Assembly: GCA_046349435.1 (NCBI GenBank)
Contig: JAXMCI010000058.1
Location: 1 to 30,377, forward strand
Direction: 5' to 3'
Source: JAXMCI01 sp046349435
GTDB lineage: Bacteria > Pseudomonadota > Alphaproteobacteria > Dongiales > Dongiaceae
Length of the DNA stretch: 30,377 nt
The notes beneath the pieces were generated by a model that saw only the letters and a program-made list of their open reading frames with translations, made no database searches and was not told the DNA's origin. A program made the position numbers and the translations under genes. Below are positions 15,677 to 24,600 of the stretch, piece after piece (the stretch's first letter is position 1; each line of letters begins with the position of its first letter).

Positions 15677-16930
15677 TCACACCGCGAACACCTCGGCGGG
15701 CAGCCGCGACATGAAGCGGGTGCCGCTCCGGGTATAGACGCAGGTGTCGATGAGCCAGGTGTTGAACAGGCTCTCGAAGTTGGTGACCATGTTCTCCTCG
15801 AAGACGCGGTCGAGGTACTTGTCGTCCTTGAAGTGGAAGTAGAACTCGCCGACCCAGTCCGGCGGCAGGCTGAGGCCGAGCTCGTAGCCCAAGGCCCAGC
15901 CCGGCTCGTTCCACAGCCCGACCGATTCGTAGTAGCGCCGCAGCACGGCGTTGACCTCGCGCACGGTCATGCCTGCCTTCACCTCGCGGGCGATCACCGG
16001 GTAGACCCCGCCGGCCCGGCGATAGAGGTCGAGCATCTCCTTCGGCGGATCGCCGAGATAGAAGCCGCGCATGACGTTGCCGTGATAGCGGTTGTAGACG
16101 CCGCTGAGGTCGGCGGTGAGGAACTCGCCGGCCTGGATCACCTTGCGCCCGGCCTGGGCTTGGCCGGCCGAGACCGACTTCCCGCCCTTGACCGGCGTCG
16201 CGTTGAAGATCGGGATCAGCGCCGGGAACTCGCTGCCGGCCGCCATCATCGCCCGGGTCGCCTCGCCGAACAGCTCGAGCTCGGTGATGCCGGGCCGCAG
16301 CGTCTTCCTGATCGTCTCGTGCCCGAGATCGGCGAAGGCGACAGCCTTCTCGATGCAGGCGACCTCGGCCGGCGATTTCGCACGCCGGGCCAGCCGCACC
16401 ACCTCGCTGCCGTCGACGACGCGGCAGCCGGCGGCGAGGAAGGCGCCCTCCAGCATGCGGCTCACCGCCGGGTTGGGGATGTAGCTCCAATGCTCCATCG
16501 CCACCGTGCCGTTGAGCCAGCCCTTGGCCTGCAGCTCGGCGATGACGAAGGGCAGGCTGACCGAGGCTTCGCGGCTGGGGAAGAAGCGGTTGTCGGTCGA
16601 GATCGAGGTCTTCGCCAGCACCGGCAGCTCGGTCGGGTTGTCGAAATGCACGAACTCGTCGTGATCGACGTGGATCGCCGTGCCGTAGAGCTGCGGGTAG
16701 CGCATCGGGCTGTTCGCCTTGTACCAGCTGGCGAAGAAGCCGTGCAGCCACGCGACGTGGTCGGGCGTGGTGACGTAGAGCAGGTCGATCTTCCGCTCCG
16801 CCATCAGGCGGCGGACCTTGGCGATGCGCGCGCGATACTCCTCGGGCGCGAAGGCGAGCTCGCGCGAGCTCTCGGGCAGCGGCTCGAAGGCCCCGGGGGC
16901 GAGGCCGATATAGGATTTGTCCTCGGGCAT
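15677..16930 (-). CDS. M24-fold hydrolase lacking the peptidase metal ligands (ectoine hydrolase/creatinase-like)
   Basis: A 417-residue pita-bread-fold protein. The start at 16930 is fixed by AGGAGGAG five bases upstream; the upstream in-frame ATG at 16945 has none. An N-terminal creatinase domain (LMAERKIDLLYVTTPDHVAWL) precedes the M24 domain. In true aminopeptidase P enzymes five residues bind two metals. Here the second Asp position reads YHGNVMRGF and the GHG histidine site reads ALGYELGLSLPPDW, so at least two ligands are gone. The GY...G...PPDW.GE pattern is that of DoeA/EutD ectoine hydrolases, and creatinase is another metal-free member. It follows a PuuB-like amine oxidase by 30 bases, at the end of a POT-type ABC operon, and should open or cleave the imported amine. 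Substrate not assigned. Confidence 0.85.
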   Translation of the reverse strand: MPEDKSYIGLAPGAFEPLPESSRELAFAPEEYRARIAKVRRLMAERKIDLLYVTTPDHVAWLHGFFASWYKANSPMRYPQLYGTAIHVDHDEFVHFDNPTELPVLAKTSISTDNRFFPSREASVSLPFVIAELQAKGWLNGTVAMEHWSYIPNPAVSRMLEGAFLAAGCRVVDGSEVVRLARRAKSPAEVACIEKAVAFADLGHETIRKTLRPGITELELFGEATRAMMAAGSEFPALIPIFNATPVKGGKSVSAGQAQAGRKVIQAGEFLTADLSGVYNRYHGNVMRGFYLGDPPKEMLDLYRRAGGVYPVIAREVKAGMTVREVNAVLRRYYESVGLWNEPGWALGYELGLSLPPDWVGEFYFHFKDDKYLDRVFEENMVTNFESLFNTWLIDTCVYTRSGTRFMSRLPAEVFAV

Positions 16931-16960
16931 GAAACTCCTCCTCATGAGCTTTGACGGTGG

Positions 16961-18264
16961 TCAGCCGGCCCGCCGCAGGCTCTCGCGCAGCTGGTACCAC
17001 GCGGTCGCCGCCTGGATGTAGAGCGGGTAGGCGGCGTGCAGCGGCACGGCGGCCAGCGGGCTGAAGCGGAAGGGGATGTCGCGCGGATCGACGCCGGCGG
17101 CGAGCCGCGCCAGCTCGGCGCCCATCGCCGTCGCGAGCGCGACGCCGCGGCCGTTGCAGCCGAGGAAGGCGAAGGCGCCGTCGCCGAGATCGTGCAGATG
17201 CGGCAGGTGGTCGAGCGTCACCGCGACGTCGCCGCCCCAGTAGAATTCCGGCCGGCAGCGGCCGGCGAGGGCCGGGAACAGCCGCTCGACATAGCCGACG
17301 AGGTGCGCCACCTGCGTGCCGTGGGCGAGCGGCCTGAGCGAGCCCGGACCGCCCATCACCAGCCGACCTTCCGCATCCTTGCGGAAGTAGCGCAACAGGG
17401 GATGGGTGTCGGAGACGGCGATGTCGTCCCGCAGCAGGCGGCTGCGCTCGGCCTCGGGCAGCGGCCCGGTGGCGATCTGGTAGGTGGCCACCGGGATGTA
17501 GCTCTCGGCGAGGCCGCGCCAGGCGCGGTTGGCATAGGCGTTCATGCAGAGGACCAGCCGCTCGGCCGCCAGCCGGCCCGCCGACGTGGCGAGGTGCCAG
17601 CGGTCGCCGCTGCGGGCGATCCTCTCGACCCGGCTGTGCTCGAGCAGCCGGGCGCCCGCGGCGGCCGCGGCGCGGGCCAGCCCGCGCGTGTAGGCGAGCG
17701 GCTGCAGCCGGCCGGCCCGCCGGTCGATCCAGCCGCCGCGATAGCCGCGCGCGCCCGAATGGTCGGCGATTCCCGCGGCGTCGAGCGCGGCCACGGGGGC
17801 GCCGCGCTCGCCCCATTGCCGGGCGCGCTCCTGCACCAGCCGGACGGCGGCGTCGTCATGGGCCGCCTGGATCCAGCCATGGCGGACGGCGTTGCAGTCG
17901 ATGCGGTGGCGATCGACCAGCGCGAAGAGGACGTCGGCGGTGCGCCCGGCGAAGCGATCATCGGCTCGGCGGCGTCGCGGCCGAAGGTGGCGATCAGGTC
18001 GTCCGGGTCGCGCTTCAGCGGGATGACCTGCCCGCCATTGCGCCCGAAGCGCGCCGTGACCGATCGCCTCGGCCTCGAGCAGGGCGACGTCGACGCCCTG
18101 CTCGGCGAGGTGCAGCGCCGTCGACAGCCCGGCGATGCCGCCGCCGACCACGGCGACGTCCGCCCGCGCCTCGCCCTCGAGCCGCGGCGCGCCGGGTTGG
18201 GCTCGGCCGTCGCCTCCCGAGCGCGGCGGGCCGAGCCCGGCGAGCCGCGGCGCGAGGACGTCAT
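16961..18264 (-). CDS. FAD-dependent amine oxidoreductase (PuuB/OrdL-like), frameshifted N-terminus
   Basis: A DAO-superfamily flavoprotein of about 430 residues, similar in layout to gamma-glutamylputrescine oxidase. The FAD motif VAVVGGGIAGLSTALHLAEQG and GRNGGQVIP are visible but in different frames. The C-terminal half is intact and typical: YWGGDVAVTLDHLPHLHDLG and FLGCNGRGVALATAMG. Frame changes occur near 18200, 18060 and 17950, each with continued similarity afterward, so the gene is probably intact in the organism. The start is taken as the ATG at 18264, but the first 25 residues are uncertain because of the shifts. It lies between the ABC binding protein and the M24 hydrolase and probably oxidises the imported amine or its product to an aldehyde with release of ammonia or an amine. 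Confidence 0.82.
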
Positions 18265-18311
18265 TCCCGCCCCGGACGCGGTGCGGCGGCTGCTCCGGCG
18301 AGCCGCGCCCT

Positions 18312-18329
18312 CCCCCCCGCCAGGGGGGG
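18312..18329. other. Intra-operon GC hairpin after the binding-protein gene
   Basis: A run of seven C and a run of seven G flank GCCA, giving a perfect 7-base stem in the roughly 100-base gap between the solute-binding-protein stop (18361) and the oxidase start. Hairpins at this place often stabilise the 5' message so that binding protein is made in excess. The homopolymers also make it a likely site of sequencing error. Confidence 0.35.
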
Positions 18330-18360
18330 CGCGTGCGCGAGGCGGTGCGACGGCTGGCGG

Positions 18361-19506
18361 CTACGACTGCAGCCATTCGGCGAAGCGCTTCTGGGTGGCG
18401 TCGTAGTTCTGCTCCCACCAGCTCCAGTCGATGTGGAACTGCACCTTGACGTTCTCGGGATAGGAGGGCAGCAGCTTGGCGAGGTCGGGGGCGATCAGCT
18501 CGAAGGCCTTCTCGTTGGTCGGCCCGTAATACATCAGGCGGGCGAAGGCGGCCTGCGGCTCGGCCCGGCCGAGCCAGTTCATGATCTCCATGCCGCCCTT
18601 CTTGTTCGGCCGGCCCTTCATGCAGAGCCAGGCCTCGACCTCGCCCTGGTAGGCGGCCTCGTTCCAGACGAACTGGTAGGGCGCGCCGCGGTCGCGGATG
18701 GTGACCAGGCCGCGGCCGTTCCAGACGTAGAGGAGGTCGACCTCCTTGTCCTCCATCATCTGCTGCTGCTGGCCGCCGCTCTCCCACCAGGTGACGACGT
18801 GCGGCTTGATCTTGTCGAGGCTCTTGAAGGCGCGGTCGAGGTCGAGCGGATAGAGCTTGTCCATCGGCACGCCGTCGGCCAGCAGCGCGAACTCGATGGT
18901 CGGGTAGGCGGTGTACTTGCCGAAGGCGCGCGGCCCCGGATACTTCTCGACGTTCCAGAAGTCGCGCCAGTCCTTCGGGTGGTCGTCGCCCGGCCACTTC
19001 TCCTTGTTGTAGACCATGACGTAGGAGAGGGTGTTGGAGGAGATGGCGTAGTCGCCGTAATGCATCTGGTTGGGGGTCAGCGCCGACTTGTCGACGATGC
19101 TCCAGTCGACCGGGTCGACCACGCCCTTCTTGATGAACATCGGCGTGTCGAGGCCGGCGCCGCCGATGAAGTCGATCGCCATGTTGCCCGCCTCGTGCAT
19201 GGCGATCACCTTGGCGGTGTCGTACGGGATGATCTTCACCGGCACGCCGGACCGGTCGGTGAAGGGCTGGTAGTAGGACTGCTTGATGCGGTCGTCCCAC
19301 TCGCCGCCCCAGCCCATGGTGGTGACCGGATCGGCCGCCTGGGCCGAGCGCTGGCCGGCCAGCCCGACCAGCACCGAGAGCAGCGCCGAGCCGGCCGCCG
19401 CCTGGGTCAGCCGGGCGAGGAACTCGCGACGGCCCAGCCCCTTGGTCTCCTCGAGAATCTGCCTCAGCTCCGCCGAGGCCCGGTCCTGTTCCTTGCGATC
19501 GAACAT
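18361..19506 (-). CDS. ABC transporter substrate-binding protein, polyamine (PotD) type, Tat-exported
   Basis: A 381-residue periplasmic binding protein of the spermidine/putrescine/iron SBP_bac_8 group. Residues about 1-55 form an unusually long leader with a twin-arginine motif (LGRREFLARL) before the hydrophobic stretch, so it probably folds in the cytoplasm before Tat export. Mature features are TTMGWGGEWDDRIKQSYYQPF, YDTAKVIAMHEAGNMAIDFI and VTWWESGGQQQQMM, the last in the ligand-contact region. The start ATG at 19506 has GGGGAG upstream. It lies between the permease and the oxidase genes. Ligand is not readable; an amine or amino acid derivative fits the flanking enzymes. Confidence 0.93.
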   Translation of the reverse strand: MFDRKEQDRASAELRQILEETKGLGRREFLARLTQAAAGSALLSVLVGLAGQRSAQAADPVTTMGWGGEWDDRIKQSYYQPFTDRSGVPVKIIPYDTAKVIAMHEAGNMAIDFIGGAGLDTPMFIKKGVVDPVDWSIVDKSALTPNQMHYGDYAISSNTLSYVMVYNKEKWPGDDHPKDWRDFWNVEKYPGPRAFGKYTAYPTIEFALLADGVPMDKLYPLDLDRAFKSLDKIKPHVVTWWESGGQQQQMMEDKEVDLLYVWNGRGLVTIRDRGAPYQFVWNEAAYQGEVEAWLCMKGRPNKKGGMEIMNWLGRAEPQAAFARLMYYGPTNEKAFELIAPDLAKLLPSYPENVKVQFHIDWSWWEQNYDATQKRFAEWLQS

Positions 19507-19535
19507 GTTCGTTCTCCCCGTTCTGCTCGTGGTGG

Positions 19536-20333
19536 TTAAGCGACCGGCGCCAGCCGGCGACGCCGGCCGCGCCATTCGATCAGCGTGGCCGCGGCGAAGG
19601 CGGCCAGCGCGATGGCGATGAGGGTGGTGGACGCAGCGGCGATGATCGGCTGCAGCGACATCCGCACGCCTTCCCAGAGCCGGACGGCGAGCGGCTTCTC
19701 GACGGTGCCGAGCAGGAACAGCGCGACGAGCAGCTCCTGCGCCGACTGCAGGAAGGCGAAGATCGCGCCGACCGCGATGCCGGGCGCGATCGCCGGCAGG
19801 GTGATGCGCAGCACCGCGCCGAGCGGGCTGGCGCCATGGATGATCGCCGCGCGCTCCAGGTCGCGGTCGTAGGAGCGCAGCCCGGCCATGACGTTGAGCA
19901 CGACGTAGGGAATGCCGGTCACGGTGTGGGCCAGCACGAGGCCCGGCACGCTGTCGACCAGCCGCAGCGGCACGTAGAAGAGGTAGAGCGAGATGGCGCG
20001 GATGATCGGCGGCGTCACCAGCGCGGCCAGCAGCAGCGCCTCGATGATCGCCTTGCCCGGCAGGCGCGCGCGGGACAGCGCGAATGCAGCCGGCACGCCG
20101 AGCAGGGTCGAGAGCAGCGCGGTCGCCAGCCCGACCTCGGCGGTGATGCCGTAGGAAGCGAGCCAGTCGGGATCGCCGAGCAGCTTGTCGTACCACTGCA
20201 GCGACAGGCCCGGCGGCGGGAAGGTGAGGAAGCTGCTGCTGCTGAAGGAGACGCCGATCACCACCGCCACCGGGAACAGCAGGTAGGCCATGACCAGCAG
20301 GCCGGCGAGCCAGAGCAGCCAGCCGGCCCTCAT
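19536..20333 (-). CDS. ABC transporter permease, PotC-like
   Basis: A 265-residue inner-membrane permease with about six hydrophobic segments, starting MRAGWLLWLAGLLVMAYLLF. The conserved coupling loop to the ATPase reads RAAIIHGASPLGAVLRITLP (the EAA-x3-G-x9-LP signature) near residues 165-185. The ATG at 20333 overlaps the stop of the upstream permease as ATGA, so translation is coupled. The downstream binding-protein gene is reversed from the usual potABCD order only in being last, which is also the order of potABCD. The gene is intact. Confidence 0.94.
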   Translation of the reverse strand: MRAGWLLWLAGLLVMAYLLFPVAVVIGVSFSSSSFLTFPPPGLSLQWYDKLLGDPDWLASYGITAEVGLATALLSTLLGVPAAFALSRARLPGKAIIEALLLAALVTPPIIRAISLYLFYVPLRLVDSVPGLVLAHTVTGIPYVVLNVMAGLRSYDRDLERAAIIHGASPLGAVLRITLPAIAPGIAVGAIFAFLQSAQELLVALFLLGTVEKPLAVRLWEGVRMSLQPIIAAASTTLIAIALAAFAAATLIEWRGRRRRLAPVA

Positions 20334-21184
20334 GCCTGGCCCCCGAAGGCACGCTCGAATCCGAATCGCCGGTTGAAGGCGACCAGCAGCGTCATGGTGA
20401 GGAGGAGCAGCAGCGCCGAGGCGGCGCTCGCCAGGGGCCAGTCGAGCAGCTGGCTCGCCAGCATGCCGATGGTCTGCGAGATCATCGTCTGCTTCGGCCC
20501 GCCGAGCAGCGCGGGGGTGATGTAGAAGCCCAGGGCGTTGACGAAGGTGAGCAGCGAGCCGGCGAGGATGCCGGGCGCGCTCAGCGGCAGGAAGACCTCG
20601 CGGAAGCGCCGCCAGGGACCGGCGCCGTGCGCCTCGGCGGCGCGCAGGCGCTCGATGGGTCGATGCGCAGCATGCCGGCATAGAGGCGAGGATCATCAGG
20701 GGCAGCATCACCTGCACCATGCCGACCGGCCGCCGACGGATCCAGCAGCCCGGCGGATCGGTCACCAGCCGGCGGCCGCGACGAGCCCCCGTTGACCGCG
20801 CCCGGCGCCGATGCAGACCATCCAGGCGTAGGTCCGGCGATCATCGGCCGTAGGGCATCAGCACCGCGAGAGGAACGTTGAACTCTCGCAGGTGCCGCGG
20901 CAGCGGGTCAGCAGCATGGCCACGGGATAGCCCAGCACCAGGCAGCCGACGGTTGATCACCGACGAACTTCAGCGTCGTCCAGATCACCCTGCATAGAGC
21001 GGCGTGGAGAACAGCTCGCGATAGTGCGCGGCGGTGACGCCGTCCGGGCCATCGAAGCTGCGCACCAGCATCAGGCCGAGCGGCACCAGGTCGAGGGAGT
21101 TCATAGCAGATGCCGGTCGGCGCCAGCAGCAGCAGCGGAATGTGCGCGCGCGCGCCTGCGGTGGCGGGCCGGGCGCGCCGCCAT
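20330..21184 (-). CDS. ABC transporter permease, PotB-like, multiply frameshifted
   Basis: A permease of about 285 residues. Recognisable pieces read in successive frames are the first membrane segment IPLLLLAPTGICYE, DLVPLGLMLVRSFDGPDG, VIWTTLKFV, VGCLVLGYPVAMLLTR, MVQVMLPLMIL, YAGMLRIDPS, and an intact C-terminal part with the coupling loop AEAHGAGPWRRFREVFLPLS and LTFVNALGFYITPALLGG. The ordered pieces make a complete permease, so errors in the sequence are likely; at least six shifts fall between 20640 and 21120. The start at the ATG near 21184 is provisional; another ATG overlaps at 21104 but would cut off the first membrane segment. Confidence 0.72.
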
Positions 21185-21665
21185 CGGCCCGGCCTTCCCG
21201 TCGGCCGGCATCAGCCGAAAGCCGCCTCGGCCCGGGAGGGTCCAGGACAGCACCACCTCGGCGCCCGGCTGCAGCTGGCGCACGGCGGCCGCGGCCCGGC
21301 TTCCGGGCGATGGCGCAGCCGCTGCCACGCTCGGCCACCAGCTTGGGCTCGTCGCCGAGGAAGACCGCCGCGCGGCGACGCGCGCCCGCGCCGGTTGCGC
21401 TGCGGGTCCGAGGAGCCGCCGTTCGGCGCCTCCAGGGCCACCGCCTCGGGGCGGAACACGACCTCGACGGGGCTGCCGGGAGGCAGGTGCTGCGGCGACT
21501 CGCCGAACACCCGCTCGCCGTCGCCGACATCGACCTGGCCGTCGCCGGACCGTCCCGCCACGGCGCCGGCCAGGATGTTGGCGCCGCCCAGGAGGCGGGC
21601 GACCTCGAAGCCGCCGGCAGAGGGCGCTGGTAGAGGATCTCGGCCGCCTGCGGCCTGCTCCCGCC
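21101..21665 (-). pseudogene. C-terminal (TOBE) remnant of the ABC transporter ATPase, PotA-like
   Basis: Pieces on this strand read AEILYQRP, then FEVARLLGGANILAGAVAG, then a TOBE beta-domain (PGSPVEVVFRPEAVALEAPNG), then a tail around EVVLSWTLPG and RLMPADG, in at least three frames. These are the C-terminal 150-180 residues of a POT-type ATPase. The nucleotide-binding domain, with Walker A, the LSGGQ signature and Walker B, should lie upstream beyond 21665 but that DNA encodes the opposite-strand cyclase. Without it the transporter has no energy source here. The remnant lies in operon order directly before the permeases, so a full gene almost certainly once preceded them. True deletion and collapsed assembly both fit. 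Confidence 0.68.
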
Positions 21666-21676
21666 ACGCCGCCCCT

Positions 21677-24600
21677 CGCGCCAACGACGTCGATCTCGAC
21701 GTGCTGCGGACGCTGACCGAGGCCGACCTCAAGGAGCTCGGCCTTTCGCTCGGCGATCGCAAGCGGCTGCTGCAGGCGGTCGCCGCCATGGCGGTCGTCA
21801 CGGCGCGACGCCGGACTCCGGCTCCGCCCCCGGCGCCGACGGCACCGCCTGCCGAGGCATCGCCGGCCGAGCGACGCCAGCTCACCGTGATGTTCGTCGA
21901 CCTCGTCGGCTCGACCGCGCTCAGCCAGCGGCTGGACCCGGAGGAGATGCGCGACGTCCTGCAGGACTACCAGAACATGGTGGCGGGAGAGATCGGCCGG
22001 TTCGAGGGCTTCGTGGCCAAGCTCATGGGCGACGGCGTGCTCGCCTATTTCGGCTGGCCGCGGGCGCGGGAGGACGAGCCCGAGCGGGCGGTGCGCGCCG
22101 GCCTGGCGGTGGTCGCCGCGGTGCGCCGGCTGCCGCGCGTCGCCGGCCAGCTCCTGGCCGCGCGGGTCGGGATCGCCACCGGGCTGGTGGTCGTCGGCGA
22201 CCTCGTCGGCGAGGGCGCGGCCCAGGAGCAGGCGGTGGTCGGCGACACGCCCAACCTGGCGGCTCGCCTCCAGGCGCTGGCCGAGCCCGGCATGGTGGTC
22301 ATCGGCGAGGCGACCCGCCGGCTGATCGGCGACCTGTTCGTGCTCCGCGATCTCGGCGGGCAGGTCCTGAAGGGGATTCGCGAGCCGGCGGCAGCCTTCG
22401 TCGTCGAGGGCGAGCGCGCCGTGGAGAGCCGGTTCGCGGCGCGCCAGGGCGGCACCATGGCGCTGGCGCCGATCGTCGGGCGGGACCAGGAGCTGGCGCT
22501 GCTGCTCGAGCGCTGGCGGCAGGCGGGCAGCGGCGAGGGCCAGGTCGTGCTGCTGACCGGCGAGGCGGGGATCGGCAAGTCGCACATCACCGAGGCGCTG
22601 ATCCAGAGGGTGGCGGCCGAGCCGCACTTCCTGCTGCGCTACCAATGCTCGCCCTACCACACCGACTCGGCGCTCTATCCGGTCATCCAGCAGCTCTCCT
22701 TTGCCGCCGGCCTGGCGGCCGAGGAGGACCTCGCCCGACGGCTCGACCGGCTGGAGGCGGTGCTCGCCCGGGCGACCGACGATGTCGGCGAGGCGGCGCC
22801 GCTGCTGGCGGCGCTGGTCGGGCTCGACGGCGCGGCGCGTTACGGCGCGCCGGCCATGGGGGCCCAGCAGCGCCGGGCCCGCACGCTTGCCATCCTGGTG
22901 CAGCAGCTGACCGGCCTGGCGCGACGCCGGCCCGTGCTGTGGGTCGTCGAGGACGCGCACTGGGTGGATCCGACGACGCTCGAGCTGATCGAGGCGGGGC
23001 TGGACGCCATCCAGGGCACGCGCGTGCTGGCGCTCATCACCGCCCGGCCCACCTTCACGCCCGCCTTTGCCAGCCACCCGGTGGTGACGCGTGTCGCCCT
23101 CAACCGGCTCGCCCGGGCGGCCATGCAGGCGATCGTCGCGCGGATCACCCGGGGCAAGGCGCTGCCGGATGCGCTGCTCGACGAGATCGCCGCCCGCACC
23201 GACGGGGTGCCGTTGTTCGTCGAGGAGATGACCAAGGCGGTGCTGGAATCCGGCGCCCTGCAGGAGACCGGCGAATCCTACCGGCTTGCCGGTCCGCTCA
23301 GCCATCTCGCGATCCCGACGACGCTGCACGACTCGCTGATGGCACGGCTCGACCGGCTGCAGCCGGTCAAGATGGTCGCGCAGACCGCCGCGGTGATCGG
23401 CCGGAGCTTCGACCATGCGACCATCGCCGCGCTCTCGGGAATGCCCGAGGTCCAGCTCGCCGAGGCGATGCGCAAGCTGGTCGAGGCCGAGCTGGTCTTC
23501 CGGCGCGGCGTCCCGCCCGACGCGACCTACCTCTTCAAGCACGCGCTGGTCCGCGACGCCGCCTATGAGAGCATGCTGAAGAGCCGTCGCCAGGCGCTGC
23601 ATCTGCGCCTCGTCGACATCCTGGAGGCCGGCGGGACGACGCCGCCGGAGCTGCTGGCGCAGCATGCCCAGGCTGCGGGCGCCGCCGGGCGCGCGATCGC
23701 CTGGTGGCGGGAGGCGGGCGAGGCGGCGGTCGGGCGTGCCGCCTTCGAGGAGGCGGCGGCGCATCTCGACGCCGCGCAGGCCCTGCTGCCCGCGCTGGAG
23801 GACGCGACCCGGCGCAAGCGCGAGGAGGCGGTGATCGCCACGGCGCGCGCCCACGCCTCGCTGGTCAGCCGCGGCTATGCCCACGATGAGACGCGGGCGC
23901 TCTACGCCCGCGCCGACGCGCTCGCCGAGGCGGCCGACGATCCGCGGCTGCTGATGCCCGCCCGCTACGGCCTCTGGGTCTACTACCACGTGCGGGAGGA
24001 GGTCGGGCCGGCGCTCGCCATGCTGGAGCAGTTCCGCACGGTCGCGGCGCGCTGGGACGATCCGCAGCTCACCATGATGCTCTACCGTCTTCTGGCCACC
24101 AGCCAGACCATGGGCGGGCGGCTGCTGGAGGCCCGCGAATCCGCCGGGCGGGCGCGCGCCCTCTATGTTCCCGCCCGCGACGAGGCGCTGAGCGTCAGCA
24201 CCGGGACCAACCCGCTGGTCTCGATCAACTCCTACTCCTCGCTCACGGAGCTGGCGCTGGGCTTTCCCGACCGTGCCCGCCTGGAGGCGGACGTGGCCCG
24301 GGAGATCTGGCTGCAATCCGAGCTGGTCAATACCCGCGCCTATGGCATGTGGCACCGTGCGGTGCTGCTGGTGCTCGCCGGCGATGCCGCGGAGGCGGGG
24401 ACGCTTGCCGCGGAGCTCGTCGCCTATGCCGGCCAGAGAGGATTGCCGTTCTGGGAGGGGATCGCCCAGGTCGTCCTGGCCTGGAGCCGGCTGGGGCTGG
24501 GCGACGCGGCCAGCGCCGCTGCGGCGATGCCGGCCGCGCTCCGCGCGGCGGAGACGTCGGGCAGCGGCCTCTTCGGGAGCCTCGCGCGTTCGGTCCTGGG

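Noticed and set aside
15677..16930. Classical Xaa-Pro peptidase
   Set aside because: At least two metal ligands are replaced (YHGN and GYELG), so a peptidase call would be misleading.
15677..16930. DMSP lyase DddP
   Set aside because: DddP is also an M24 relative, but keeps its metal-binding Asp/His/Glu set and has a different N-terminal sequence.
20330..21665. A true pseudogene region with gene decay
   Set aside because: Fragments remain highly family-like with no lost segments except at 21665; sequence error is more probable, so only the ATPase remnant is marked as pseudogene.
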